Source: Gambelia wislizenii
Lineage: Eukaryota; Chordata; Lepidosauria; Squamata; Crotaphytidae
Length of the DNA: 64,000 nucleotides
Assembly: GCA_030847615.1 (NCBI GenBank)
Contig: JAUMIR010000015.1
Coordinates: forward strand, 6,899,501-6,963,500
Direction of reading: 5' to 3'
Of the stretch, positions 10,667 through 21,984 are shown piece by piece; position 1 is the stretch's first letter, and each line of letters opens with the position of its first letter. A program made the translations under genes and the position numbers. The notes beneath the pieces were generated by a model. It had not been told where the DNA came from. It ran no database searches and saw only the letters and a list, made by a program, of their open reading frames with translations.

Positions 10667-11046
10667 CAAGAGCTGGCTATGTTTAGCCTGGAGTAGAGAA
10701 GGTTAAGAGAATTCACATGATAGCCCTTTTTAAATATTTGATGGGATGCCATACTAAGGATGGAGCAAGCTTGTTTTCTGAGACTAGGACATGGAGCAAT
10801 GGGTTCAAACTACAGAAAAAGAGATTCCACCTAAACATTAGGAAGAACCTCCTGACAGTAAGAGCTGTTCGGATGTGGAATGCACTGCCTGGGAGTGTGG
10901 TGGAGTCTTCTTCTTTGGAGGTTTTGAAACAGAGGCTGGATGGCCATATGTCAGGAATGTTCTGATTGTGTATTCCTCCATGGCAGAATGGGGTTGAACT
11001 AGATGGCCCTTGTGGTCTCTTCCAACTCTACGATTCTATTATTCTA
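10667..11046 (+). mobile_element. CR1 LINE, 5'-truncated
   Basis: ORF2 C-terminal sequence (IALFKYLMGCHTKDGASLF ... VRMWNALPGSVVESSSLE) followed by the short CR1 3' untranslated region and an octamer terminus ending at attctattattcta. Belongs to an older CR1 group than the full-length copy (WNALPGSVVE versus WNTLPRSVVG). Confidence 0.88.
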
Positions 11047-11374
11047 GTTGGGAATCACCAGTAAGACCAAGGCATAATATATACACCCAACAAGGCATAT
11101 GTTTAAAAATATGAATAACTTATACAAGGAGAATGGCAACACAGAGAGACAGACACACACACATTAGTCCATGGGTAAAATAAGTCAGGTAAAATACATA
11201 AATGAATGCACACATTTTGGAATGGTCTTTTAAAAATTCATGCAAAAATTAAATCACAGTACCTGGATAAATGACCTCCTCACTAAAGTTCTGCAATTTG
11301 ATTCAAAATAAGGCCAAGAAGAAAGTTTAGGTAGCCATGGTATATCTATGGGTGTGTGTGAGTGCATTGCCCCT
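11047..11374. other. Unassigned AT-rich stretch
   Basis: Contains a short CA run near 11150. No coding frame or recognisable element. Confidence 0.4.
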
Positions 11375-11725
11375 GTCAGGAAATGACATGGATGTGACCA
11401 CAAGATGGAGCTGTAAGCTTAGAAATGAAAGTAGTTAAGCTCCAGTGGTAGGTGTGTGTGTGAGTTAGCACTTGAAAGTATGCACATCTGTGATGCCTGA
11501 TGTAACAGGCATTGTTTAACTGCCTATAAAAAGGAGATAGGATTTATCCCCAGTGTGGGTTTTGTTGTGGATGGTGGTTGGCGAAGCAGTTTGTTGGTTT
11601 AAGAGAGATTGTCCTATACTCTGTATATATATTGTAAATATATTGCAAACAAAGATTAAAGCCCTCAAGTTGAGTGAAGGCTGGCCTTGTTGCTGACTTT
11701 ATTTGGCAAGCCAGAGCTCAAGACA
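11375..11725 (+). repeat. Putative solo LTR
   Basis: Starts TGTCAGGAAATGACATGG and could end at ...CTCAAGACA, giving TG...CA ends. It holds a TATA-like cctataaaaagg at about 11522, and attaaagccctc at about 11656 as a possible polyadenylation signal. That order fits an LTR (promoter, then poly(A) signal). No flanking duplication was found, and no second copy is present in the window. Confidence 0.4.
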
Positions 11726-11889
11726 GTGTGCTGGGGTGAAGGATTTTTTTTCCTTCTCAGCCTGATGTCTTTTGCAGAATTCTCTCCAGAAACCTTCTCC
11801 TTGGCATCCTGTCGATGTGGAACAACTCTGCTGGTGGACACAGCACGTCTTTCTACGCCCCAACAGCCCCCCAGAAAAGAATTTACACA

Positions 11890-12160
11890 CACCCACACAA
11901 TGAAATTTCCTTTAGTCCCCAGATTTCTAGCAGTAACTTCAAATATAAATTGAGTATTTAGAAATATAGTTTTGGCATCCAAAGAAATGGGGCAAGGAAA
12001 GGGACTCAGGGAAGTCAAACACAGCAAATGGAGGAGTTCTTTGGTGGGAACTGTTTTTGGTGTCTCTTTCTCTGTACTAGTAGAAATGCTGGTTGGGTGA
12101 CAAGCAACATCTGAAATTCCCTCTTCTGGACAACCATTCACTGGACAGAAGTCTTGTCCA
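11890..12160 (+). repeat. Interspersed repeat H, uninterrupted copy
   Basis: Bases from atgaaatttcctttagtccc through ggcatccaaagaaatggggc to about 12150 match, in the same order and strand, 25808-25874 joined to 26659-26790. In the second copy a 784-bp element separates the halves. The family is unknown to me. Confidence 0.6.
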
Positions 12161-12699
12161 GTTTTCACTCTGGCAACACTAATTTAGCCCCAGGTGTAGT
12201 CTCCCTATTACCACCTTAGTCGTGTTGCTATCTAAAGAAGAGCAGCAATTGGTCCTTTCCCAATGGCAAAGTACACAGTACTCAAGGCCACCTGGGATAC
12301 TGTGACACTACACACAGGAATCCCCTCATTACCCTTCTCCAAATCCCTAGTTACTAAAAGGCTGTTACAACCAAATAATAAACCAAGAATTTGCTGCACC
12401 TACATTACTATAACACCCAGAATCCCCTGCTGTTGAAATAAACTTCCTCAAAGTTCCATTTTGATCTTTTCTGAGAGGGCTCATCTGAAGGTTTCCTGCC
12501 ACTTGCCAGCTCATTGCTTGACTATAAACGTTCTGACACAGCCCTGACATTTACATAGAAACGTGTCCAGAGGCTACAGGTGTACCTGTGAAAAATGACT
12601 CACTGATGGAATAAAGATGACATAATATGCTTGAGGTTTTTTCTCTCTTTGGCTTGCCTCAAGCAGCACAAAATGTTGAAAGTATGCTGAATTCTATGT
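12161..12699. other. Unassigned stretch
   Basis: No reading frame with recognisable domains, no terminal repeats and no RNA gene seen. Confidence 0.4.
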
Positions 12700-13065
12700 C
12701 TTCTTCAAATGTCAAACAGAGTCAGAAAAATATCTGCCATGCATGTTGAGTGGAGCCATGATCTGAACATCCATAGGATCTGTAGGTTCTTGACCATTGA
12801 GACTGCCCAGTGGCTTGTCCAAGGTTTGGTCATGTCATGCCTGGATTCTTGTAACAGCCTACTGGTGGGTTTGTCTTCTTGCTCTGTTCTTCCTCTGGCT
12901 TTAATTCAGAACAGTGCTCTCCAAGTAATTGTAAAGCTCCCTAAATATTCACATGTTTCTTTCTCCTGTAGATCCCTTCACTGGTTACCAGGTCAGGCAA
13001 GGACCAGTTTCAAACTTTTGATTCTTGTATTTATGGCTCTGAGTTCTAATCTTGCACAGTAACTG
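12700..13065 (+). pseudogene. L2-clade LINE ORF2 C-terminal relic
   Basis: The open frame 12709-13062 reads LVQGLVMSCLDSCNSLLVGL, then LIQNSALQVIVKLPKYSHV, then SLHWLPGQARTSFKLLILVF. This is the thumb and C-terminal signature typical of L2 reverse transcriptases (LDYCNSLL, LIQNAAAR, SLHWLP). It does not begin with ATG at a natural start and has no neighbours from the same element. It differs from the L2 at 54752-55780, so it represents another subfamily. Confidence 0.75.
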
Positions 13066-13231
13066 ACAGCACAGGATTTTTCTACACAGGCAATATACCC
13101 CATTTTGTAGCCCTGCAGTCCTGACAACGCAGAACTTTTGTCCAGTTCTTCCCCCAGGCAGTCCTTAGCACCCTCGGGGCAAAGACAGAGCTAAGACAGT
13201 GGGGGGGGGGGAAGCAGGGAGGGCCTCCTAC

Positions 13232-13975
13232 AGCATTCGGGTTGGTTGATGTCTGGATCCGGACCCATATGATTTGAGCCAACCATTGCAGCTGTTATCA
13301 ATAAATATGTGGCTTTTATTGCCAATATATACACCATCATGTAACAATATATCTTTCCAATTTATATATTGTGTCTTTCATTATTTCGGGAAGAGGGGCG
13401 GGGGGAGAACATCAAGCCTGGACATGCAAGGGAGCTGTCAGACTTATTCCTTGCCGCCGCCGGCTTGATTTGCAGGTCCGGACCTGATCCCCTTCGGCTC
13501 CTCTTCTCACGTGGCAGCCGGCATGGGGGCCGCCATGCTTGTCTTCCCCTTCCTGGCCTGCTTCATGGGCCAGGAAGGGGTGTGAAAAAGGGAACCAATC
13601 AGGGTAGGTCACCTCTGCCCTGATTGGTTGATCTGAAGGGAGGCGGGACACTGCTGCCTTTTGCGGCAGTTTTGAAGCAGTTTGTTTTATGGATCGATGG
13701 TCTGGTATAAATCCCCAGCTGCCACACTAGATTGGCGAGTGGCTCTCTAGGAGCCTAAACCCAACCTCCCTTTATCTCTGGTTTATAGGTTTGTAAGGTT
13801 ATTTTGTAGCATGTATTTACTTTTGTCCCAACTTTGGGGGCAGTTGGTATAGGTCCTTATCGAAGGTAATGGGAGGGGGGGTCTCCATCAAGTTCTTGGG
13901 TATGGTCAAGGTCATGCAGACCCCACCCTTCCCAGCCAGGAAAAAGGTGGGATATATATATCTCAAAAAAAAATG
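13232..13975 (+). repeat. LTR-like repeat, copy A, with modules in permuted order
   Basis: Module X (13232-13426) has ggttggttgatgtctgga, AATAAA near 13300 and ttatttcgggaag. Module Y (13431-13975) has a paired inverted CCAAT motif (accaatcaggg ... ccctgattggt, around 13595-13630), TATAAAT at 13706 and a ggatatatatatctc end. In copy B (25875-26658) the order is Y then X. X carries a poly(A) signal and Y promoter-like motifs, so Y-X is the natural LTR order. Copy A therefore looks like the 3' end of one unit abutting the start of the next. Confidence 0.6.
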
Positions 13976-13984
13976 ACAATAATT

Positions 13985-14822
13985 GTTCAAAATTCAAAAT
14001 GACCTGGATAGACTGGGGAGCTGAGCCAAAGCTAACAAAATGAAATTCAATATGGAGAAATGTAAAGTAATGCACTTAGGGCAAAAAAATGAAATGCATA
14101 GATATAGGATGGGGGAGACCTGGCTGAATGAGACTACGTGCAAAAGGGATCTAGGACTCCTAGTAGACCACAAGTTGAACATGAGTCAACAGTGTGATGC
14201 AGTAGCTAAAAAAGCCAGTGCAATTTTGGGCTGCATCAATAGAAGTATAGTGTTTAGGTCAAGGGAAGTCATACTGCCACTCTATTCTTCCTTGGTCAGG
14301 CCTCTCCTGGAATATTGTTTCCAGTTCTGCGGACCACAATTCAAAAAGGGTATTGACAAATTGGAGCGAGTCCAGAGGAGGGCGAATAAATGGTGAAAGA
14401 TCTGGAAACCATGCCATAGGAGGAAAGGCTTAGGGAGGTGGGTATGTTTAGCCTGGAAAAAAAGATGGTTAAGAGGTGATATGATAGCCCTGTTTAAGTA
14501 TTTGAAGGGGTGTCACATTGAGGATGGAGCAAGCTTATTTTCTGCTGCTCCAGAGATTGGAACATGGAGCAATGGATGCAAGCTCCAGGAACAGAGATTC
14601 CACCTCAACATTAGGAGGAACTTTCTGACAGTAAGAGCTGTTTGGCAGTGGAACACACTCCCTCGGAGCGTGGTGGGGTCTCCTTTCTTGGAGGTCTTTA
14701 AACAGAGGCTGGATGGCCATCCGTCGGGCATGCTTTTGATCGTGATTTCCTGCATGGCAGGGGGTTGGACTGGATGGCCGTTGTGGTCTTTTCCAACTCT
14801 ACAATTCTATGATTCTATGAAT
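13985..14822 (+). mobile_element. CR1 LINE, 5'-truncated
   Basis: Enters in the ORF2 region after the RT active site (DRLGSX equivalent, then KMKFNMEKCKVMHLGQKNEM). It is open in blocks at 14040-14396 and 14481 onward, and ends with the ATTCTATG terminus at 14822. It abuts the LTR-like repeat on its left. Confidence 0.9.
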
Positions 14823-14899
14823 AATAAGGGCCAGCAGGAGAACCATTGGTATTCATTTGGTCAGTGAAGCAATGAGACATCATGTGTTTCACCTACATT

Positions 14900-14905
14900 T
14901 TTATT
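14900..14905 (-). terminator. Poly(A) signal of the skin-type gene
   Basis: AATAAA on the minus strand (in aaccaataaaaatgtagg), about 155 bases after the stop codon at 15058. The distance is normal for a short 3' untranslated region. Confidence 0.55.
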
Positions 14906-15057
14906 GGTTTCCTGACTCATGAGAGAGAGTCAGTGGACAAAGTCAAATTTGTTTTGGTAAAAAGGCATACGGATTGGAAATTGAGCACTTCTATTTCACT
15001 CATTCACAAGACAAAAAACCAAAAACAAAAAACCAATCCACAACAAGCTTTGGAGAT

Positions 15058-15426
15058 TCAGTTTCCCCAACCACCCCCAAACTGAGAAGAAGGGCAGGGT
15101 TTTGGCTTGCCCCAACCACCCCAGCCTCCATGGCAACCATATCCACCAAATCCACCTGAACTACCATGGCAACCCAAATGTCCATAGCCACCTTGGCTAC
15201 CACAGCTTCCAAAGCCACTGTGGCTACTGCAATTTCCAAAGCCACCATGGCAGCCAGAACTTCCAAAGCCTCTCCAGCCACCATCATTTCCATAGCTGCA
15301 GGGTTTATAGCATCTTGGATGAGAGGTTGTGGAACCAAACCAATGTCCAAAGCCTTGACTTGAGGGTTGCCAGCCTGATGGATTGCTGCTATGCAATGAT
15401 GAGTCATTAGTTCCATAGTTAGCCAT
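15058..15426 (-). CDS. Small Gly/Ser/Cys/His-rich protein, candidate epidermal differentiation (cornification) gene
   Basis: A 122-residue frame starting at a true ATG (MANYGTNDSSLHSSN) and ending CPSSQFGGGWGN. It has no signal peptide or membrane segment. After a Ser/Asn/Pro N-terminus it becomes repetitive: GFGSSGCHGGFGNCSSHSG, GFGSCGSQGGYGHLGCHG and GYGCHGGWGGWG, with eight cysteines, mostly in Gly-Cys-His-Gly contexts. The ATG lies 22 bases after an acceptor (TTAATCTGTTGCAG, exon from 15448), and the whole coding sequence and 3' end lie in one exon with AATAAA at 14905. A non-coding first exon plus one coding exon is the usual layout of reptile epidermal differentiation complex and corneous beta-protein genes. 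The beta-protein core box was not seen, so it is more like a glycine-rich EDC protein than a classical beta-keratin. Such proteins are cross-linked or disulfide-bonded in the cornified layer. Exon 1 was not found. The opposite-strand frames here are shadows of the repeats. Confidence 0.6.
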   Translation of the reverse strand: MANYGTNDSSLHSSNPSGWQPSSQGFGHWFGSTTSHPRCYKPCSYGNDGGWRGFGSSGCHGGFGNCSSHSGFGSCGSQGGYGHLGCHGSSGGFGGYGCHGGWGGWGKPKPCPSSQFGGGWGN

Positions 15427-15447
15427 TGTTAGAAGTTCAAGGATGGG

Positions 15448-15462
15448 CCTGCAACAGATTAA
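15448..15462 (-). promoter_or_regulatory. Splice acceptor before the coding exon
   Basis: The minus strand reads TTAATCTGTTGCAG then GCCCATCC. It is a moderately pyrimidine-rich tract with CAG, placing the ATG 22 bases into the exon. Confidence 0.45.
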
Positions 15463-15751
15463 GAAGGCATTGCTTTAAATATTGATATTTAACATAATGG
15501 CCTAAAGCTGACACTTTTTTTTATCTTTCCCACCAGAAATCATCTCCATTGACAAAAGCCTGCTCTGGAAGGTTTGCCATATATCTACAGGAAGTATTGT
15601 TGTTCTTTTAAAGGTGCTTAGATGTGCACGGCAGATTCGAAATTGAAAACTTGAGAAAGCTTCTGTGGAATACACTAACATCGTTGGTTATTGGCCAGTG
15701 CAACAATTACAGTTAGTGAGTGAGAAAGAGTGAACATAACAAGGAGAAGAG

Positions 15752-16392
15752 ATAACAGTGTGATGCGGCAGCTAAAAAGGCCAATGTGATTTTGGGCTGC
15801 ATCAATAGAAGTATAGTGTCCAGATCAAGGGAATTAATAGTGCCACTCTGTTCTGCCTTGGTCAGACCTCACTTAGAATACTGTGTCCAGTTCTGGGCAG
15901 CAGAATTCAAAAAGGATATTGACATATTGGAGCGTGTCCAGAGAAGGGTGACTAAAATGGTGAAAGGTCTGGAAACGATGCCTTATGAGGAGAGACTTAG
16001 GGAGCTGGGTATGTTTATCCTGGAAAAAAGACGGTTAAGAGGCAATATGATAGCCCTGTTTAAGTATTTGAAGGGGTGTCATGTTGAGGATGGAGCAGGC
16101 TTGTTTTCTGCTGCTCCAGAGATTGGAACATGGAGCAATGGATGCAAGCTCCAGGAACAGAGATTCCACTTCAATATTAGGAGGAACTTTTTGACAGTAA
16201 AAGCTGTTCGGCAGTGGAACGCACTCCCTCGGAGCGTGGTGGGGTCTCCTTCCTTGGAGGTCTTTAAACAGAGGCTGGATGGCCTTCTGTCAGGGATGCT
16301 TTGATCGTGATTTCCTGCGTGGCAGAATGGGGTTGGACTGGATGGCCCTCGTGGTCTCTTCCAACTCTGCAATTCTATGATTCTATGATAAT
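15752..16392 (+). mobile_element. CR1 LINE, 5'-truncated
   Basis: ORF2 C-terminal codons open from 15786 to 16304 ([16 protein letters not shown] ... VFKQRLDGLLSGML), then the CR1 3' terminus. Close to the full-length copy in sequence ([26 protein letters not shown]), so a young insertion. It lies about 300 bases 5' of the skin-type gene's coding exon. Confidence 0.92.
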
Positions 16393-16399
16393 TTAGAGC

Positions 16400-16565
16400 C
16401 GGTACAGTGTAGTGGTTTGAGTGCTGGACTAGGTCTCCAGGAGACCAGGGTTCAAATCCCAGCTCAGCTCACCTATGAAAACACACTGGGTGACCTTGAG
16501 AAGTCACACTCTCTCAGCCTCAGAAGAAGGCAATGACAAACCCCCTCTGAAGAAATTTTGCCAAG
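16400..16565 (+). mobile_element. Sauria-type SINE, truncated copy
   Basis: tRNA-derived head with A-box-like tagtggtttgagtgctgg and B box ggttcaaatccc, then actgggtgaccttg, ctctcagcctcag and gaagaaattttgccaagaaaac. The BovB-like tail is missing. It is followed directly by a second copy. Confidence 0.75.
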
Positions 16566-16800
16566 AAAACATTGTGAAAGACAGCATAATATAATGATTT
16601 CAGTGTTAGACTAGGACTTCAGGAAGCCAGGCTTCAAATCCCAGCTCAGCCATGAGAACCCACTGGGTGATCCCTTAGGCAAACAATGCTCTCTTTCAGA
16701 CTTAGAGGAAGGTAAAGGCAAACATCCCCTGAAGAAATCATCCAAGAAATCCCTAGGAGAGGGTCACCATAAATCTGATTTGACTTGAAGGCAGATAGCA
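16566..16800 (+). mobile_element. Sauria-type SINE with BovB-like tail
   Basis: Head variant (gatttcagtgttagactagg, then ggcttcaaatcccagctc) through gagggtcaccataaatctga and tgacttgaaggcagatagca. The tail matches the LINE-derived end typical of Sauria SINEs, which borrow the RTE/BovB reverse transcriptase. Confidence 0.75.
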
Positions 16801-16804
16801 GCAA

Positions 16805-16905
16805 GGGAGATAGAGTTATATTATTTAACCTATATCTTGCCTTTCTTGCAATATAGAACCCAAGGCAGCTTATAGCATAGACTAAAACAAAATACAATGA
16901 AAATA
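16805..16905 (-). mobile_element. L2-like 3' tail relic
   Basis: aacctatatcttgcctttct ... cccaaggcagcttatagc is the same type of end as the L2 tail at 54489-54540 (cccgcccctctg ... cgggcggcttacaa). Confidence 0.4.
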
Positions 16906-16927
16906 ATTCATAGTACAAATGTTTGCT

Positions 16928-19900
16928 GTTGTTTTTTTTAAAATAAATTTTATTGAGAAAATTTAAAAAAACACAAGCAAATTGACGGACACAAAGACAA
17001 AGGGCAAAGACAGAAAGAGAAGAAAAGAAAAGGAAAAGAAACCACCACAGAATACACATGAAAGAAAAAAGTGAGTACAAAAAGACTAATACATAGATTA
17101 CTAACCAGTTTCCCCTTCCCCTCCCTCCCACCCCCCTTTAAAGATAGGCTTCCCACTTTTCCCTGGTTGTTTTGTTTCTTACATTGGATTAATATCCCTC
17201 TCCTATACCACTAACTTTCCATATTGCTGTTTCTAACTATACCAATCATATTCATTAACATTTCTTTCATATCACTTAAACTAATACTATTACATATATT
17301 TTATCATTTTATTTCGAAACCTAACATTTCTCATTATAATCCAAATCCCAAAATACTATTTTCTGAATTACTTTGTCTGACATATTCTATAAAAGGTTCC
17401 CAATTCTTTATAAATTCCTCATTTGACTTATTTTTCATTAAATTTGAGAGTTTATCTAGTGTCGCTAACTCCATAACATTTTCCAACCAATTTTCTTGTG
17501 TTGGCACATCATTTGCTTTCTATTTCCTTGCATAAACAAGTCTTGCAGCAGTCACCAAATAGCTAATTAAATTTCTGTATTTCCTTTCCTTACCATTCTT
17601 CAAGTTTACCATATTTAGTAGGTGTACTTCTGGTCTTCTTTCAATTTTCATTTTCAATATTTTTTCCCTCCCTTTATGAATTTGGAACCAGTATTTTTTT
17701 TGCCTTTTCGCACTTCCACCACATGTGGTTTTGACATTTCGATTTTGACATTTCCAACAATTTTCTGAATATCCTTTATATATTCTTGCTAATTTTTGAG
17801 GTGTTATATACCATTTATACATCATTTTGTAAAAATATTATTTTATATTATATGAACTTGTAAATTTCATACCTCTATTCCATATTTCCTCCCATTGTTC
17901 TAATTGTACTTGATGTCCTAGATTTTGTGCCCATTCGACCATTCATTGCTTTACTTGTTCTTCCTCTGTGGCGAATTTTAATAACAGCTTATACATCTTT
18001 TTAATGAAATGGTTTTCTTCTGTACATATTCATTTCTCAAATTCTGATCTTTCCCCTTCATATTGAAATTGTTTTAAATCTTCTTTTACTCTTTCTCTCA
18101 ACTGATAATAATTTAACCACTGCATTTTTATACCCTCTTTTTCTAATTGTTTTTCTTTTATTTTCCATTTATCTTCTTTGTTTTCCAATATATCTCTATA
18201 TTTCAGCCATTTCTCCTCTCTTAATTCTCTTCTGCAAAAGGCTTCTTGAGGTGACAGCCAACCTGGTATATTTGGGCTTAGTCTCTTTTTATATTTGTTC
18301 CAAATCCTGATTCCTGATTTTCTAACGATATGGTTTTTAAATTCTGCATTAATTTTCACTTCCTTATACCATAAGTAGACATGCCAACCCATTCTTAATT
18401 AATGACCCTCCAATTCCAGATCCCGCTTATTTTCTAATACTATCCATTGTCTTATCCATGTTAAACCTACTGCTTCATAGTAGGTCTTTAGGTCCAGTAG
18501 TCCAAATCCACCCCTTTCTCACACATCAATCATCAACTTCCTTTTAATTAGAATCATAGAATCATAGAATCATAGAATTGCAGAGTTGGAAGAGACCACG
18601 AGGGCCATCCAGTCCAACCCCCTGCCACGCAGGAAATCACAATCAAAGCATCCCCGACAGATGGCCATCCAGCCTCTGTTTAAAGACCTCCAAGGAAGGA
18701 GACCCCACCACGCTCCGAGGGAGTGTGTTCCACTGCCGAACAGCTCTGACTGTCAAAAAGTTCCTCCTCATGTTGAGGTGGAATCTCTGTTCCTGGAGCT
18801 TGCACCCATTGCTCCGTGTTCCAGTCTCTGGAGCAGCAGAAAACAAGCCTGCTCCATCCTCAGCGTGACATCCCTTCAAATACTTAAACAGGGCTATCAT
18901 ATCGCCTCTAAACCGTCTTTTTTCCAGGCTAAACATACCCAGCTCCCTAAGTCTCTCCTCATAAGGCATTGTTTCCAGACCTTTCACCATTTTAGTTGCC
19001 CTTCTCTGGACACGCTCCAATTTGTCAATATCCTTTCTGAATTGTGGTGCCCAGAACTGGACACAGTATTCTAAGTGAGGTCTGACCAAGGCAGAATAGA
19101 GTGGCACTATTACTTCCCTTGATCTAGACACTATACTTCTATTGATACAGCCCAAAATTGCATTGGCCTTTTTAGCTGCCGCATCACACTGTTGGCTCAT
19201 GTTCAACTTGTGGTCTACTAGGACTCCTAGATCCCTTTCGCACGTAGTCTCATTCAGCCAGGTCTCTCCCATCCTATATTTATGCATTTCATTTTTCCGC
19301 CCTAAATGCAGTACTTTACATTTCTCCGTATTGAATTTCATTTTGTTAGCTTTGGCCCAGCTCTCCAGTCTATCCAGGTCATTCTGAATTTTGATCCTGT
19401 CCTCTAGGGTATTAGCTACTCCTCCCAATTTGGTGTCATCTGCAAATTTGATAAGTATGCCCCTAATTCCCTCATCTAAGTCATTGATAAAGATGTTGAA
19501 TAGCACTGGGCCCAGGACAGAACCCTGTGGCACCCCACTGGTCACATCTTTCCAAGACGAAGAGGAGCCACTGCTGAGCACCCTTTGGGTTCGGCCGGTC
19601 AACCAATTACAAATCCATTGAACAGTTAACTTGTCTAGCCCACATTCTACAAGCTTGTTTGCAAGAATGTCATGGGGAGCCTTGTCAAAGGCCTTACTGA
19701 AATTTCTGGGCTTCTTACCATTCCAAAATAAGTTAGCTAATTCTCTTTGCCATTTTGTAAATATTTCATTTGATGTTATTTTTGCTATGATTTGGAATAA
19801 ATAAATTAATTTTGTTAACACATTCATTTTGATTACTGATATTTTACCCAGGAGCGATAACTTTATATCTTTCCATCTTACTAAGTCTCATCTAATTTCT

Positions 19901-20937
19901 TTCCATATTTATTTGTAGTTGTTGGCAAAAAATCAATGTGTTTTATCTGTAATGTTTATCCCTAAATATTTTACCTTTTTTGTAATTTCAAAGCCTATTT
20001 TTTCATTAATTTTTCTTTTTCTATTCTACACATATTGTTTGTTTTTATTTTTGTTTTCTTCCTGTTTATCTTAAATCCCACATATTCCCCAAATTCCTCT
20101 ATCGCTTCTAATACCGGGTCAATGCTTTTCAATGGGTCCTCCAACATTATAACTACATCGTCCACAAATGCTTTCAATTTGTACTCCTCCTTTCTGATTT
20201 TGATTCCCCTAATTCTATCGTCTTTTCTTATTTCCAAATTAATGATTTCCAAGACCATAATAAACAATAATGGAGATAGTGGGCAACCCTACCTTGTGCC
20301 TTTTTCTATTTTTATTGTTTCTGTCATACTCTCATTAATAACTACTTTCGCCTCTTGAAATGTATAAATAGCTTTTATCCAATTACAAAAATTTTCTCCT
20401 ACTTTCATAGCATTCACCACTTCTATTAAAAACTCCCAATTTAGTTTGTCAAAGGCTTTTTCCGCATCTAAAAAAATTAGTGTCCCCTTAATCTCGTTAT
20501 GGTAATTTAGATATTCTAATATATTTAAGACAGACCTAGTATTCTCTTTTATTTGCCTTTTTAATAAGAACCCATTTTGATCCTTGTGTATATAATTCTG
20601 CAATATTAATTTCAACCTATTTGTCAATATGGTCGCAAATATTTTATAATCCTCGTTTAAAGGGGAAATTGGTCTATAATTCTCAATTAAATTGGGATCT
20701 CTATTCTCTTTGTGTATCAAAACTATATTTGCCTCTTTCCAGCTATTTGGAATCTGTTTCTTTTGTAATATATCATTCATTACTTTCTGTATAGGTTTTA
20801 ACAATTTATTGCTGTTAGGCCATCAGGCCCTGGGGCTTTCCCACATTTTAATTTTTTAATTGCTTCTGTTAACTCCTCTTCTGTTATATTTTTATTTAAA
20901 TTTTCTTTTTGTGCCTCTGTTAATTTCATAAGGAAAA
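16928..20937 (-). mobile_element. L1 LINE, 5'-truncated, split by CR1
   Basis: On the minus strand ORF2 begins within the RT domain (LTEAQKENLNKNITEEELTE, then KKLKCGKAPGPDGL) at about 20935. It continues through NYRPISPLN, FLDAEKAFDKLNWEFL (20804-20289) and FVDDVVIMLEDP (20267-19995), to WNGKKPR near 19715. It resumes at 18548 with LMID and ends at a reversed poly(A) with AATAAA at 16935-16950. The usual FADD is FVDD here. Frameshifts and stops separate the blocks. A CR1 at 18551-19698 interrupts it. Confidence 0.85.
18551..19698 (-). mobile_element. CR1 LINE inserted in L1, almost identical to the full-length CR1
   Basis: Reads from SKAFDKAPHDILANKLVECG in the RT domain through KFADDTKLGG to the ORF2 C-terminus at 18643, then the 3' untranslated region and octamer terminus at 18551. 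It differs at only a few positions from 44313-45460. The junction creates one continuous open frame of 394 codons (19827-18643), in which L1 codons (LFWNGKKPR) run into CR1 RT codons. The fused frame is a by-product of insertion and not a gene. Confidence 0.92.
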
Positions 20938-21984
20938 TGGAAGCAGGATGGCGGGAGAACAAATGGAGATTGAGAGAAGGAACGGGATGTGTGAAACGGA
21001 GCGCTGGAAATGGAACAGCCCCATTTCTCTCCTGATCTCCACGGGGGTTACTTCCCCCATGTGAAAATATCCAATGACTCTGAAAGGCTAGATCAGAGTT
21101 GGGCATTTGCAGGAGTATGTCTTCACCACTGCTTGCCCTCACAACAGAATACCCATGCCTCAGGATCTGAGTTTACATTTTGGGCTGCATTTGGCTAGTT
21201 TTTGTTTTGGAGGTGGAAGCCTGGGGCTGTTTTAGTGACATCTGTCACATTACATCCATGACCAAAATCCTACTGGTTATTCCCAACTATGGATGGCATG
21301 GAAATTCATCAGTTTCCCAATTGGGATAAAATTTGAAGCTCCTGACCCCTCCAGAAACTAATGTAGGAACTAAAACAGTATGTCAAAAGTTCCCACAGAT
21401 CACAGGAACTTTTTTTTCTTCCTGCACAACATACCTGTGCAGTTTTCTAGAACTGTACAAGAGTTTGAGAAAGTGTGCAGCTTTGTAGTCACAGCCTACA
21501 TTTGCAGTCTTTTTATGACACACAGAAAACAGCACTACTTCCAAAAAAGAAACAACCCAAAACAACAACAAGAACAACAACAAAAACTCCTCACTCACTT
21601 ACATTGTTTTTCACTATATACTTGGGGAAAGTGCAAAATATGTAAAAATAATTATACCCTTATACAAACAACACAGGTATGCAGCAGGTAAAGAAACACA
21701 GGCCTATTGAAGCTGCAGCCACACATGGTTTTGTTGTTCAGCATTGCTGGAATTTGCACAGCTTTTTGTTGTGGAACATTTTTTGTGCAACATTGCTGTT
21801 TTTGTTACATGAAACTGCAATTTTGCACAAGAAAATTGTTGCCCAACAAAAATGTTATGCAAAATCCAGCAATGTTGCAGAAAAAGTAGCCATAAGGATT
21901 TATTGTACAACATTGCTGAATTTTGCATTCTAGAATATTGCACTACATGGCTCTAGCAGCTAGAATACTTTATGTGAGAAACTG
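20938..21984. other. Unassigned stretch with TTGCACAAC-type motifs
   Basis: 20938-21660 has no recognised element. 21680-21960 holds repeated motifs of the form gcaacattgctg and its complement cagcaatgttgc (near 21738, 21790, 21868, 21907), mixed with ttttgcaca words. Open frames here have no domain and are low complexity. Confidence 0.45.

Noticed and set aside
15102..15410. Plus-strand frame over the skin-type gene
   Set aside because: It is the reverse complement of a low-complexity Gly/Cys-rich coding sequence. The minus frame has the ATG, acceptor and poly(A) signal.
16400..16800. Functional tRNA genes
   Set aside because: The A- and B-box-like sequences belong to SINEs. The clover-leaf 3' half is absent and the sequence continues into SINE body and LINE-like tail.
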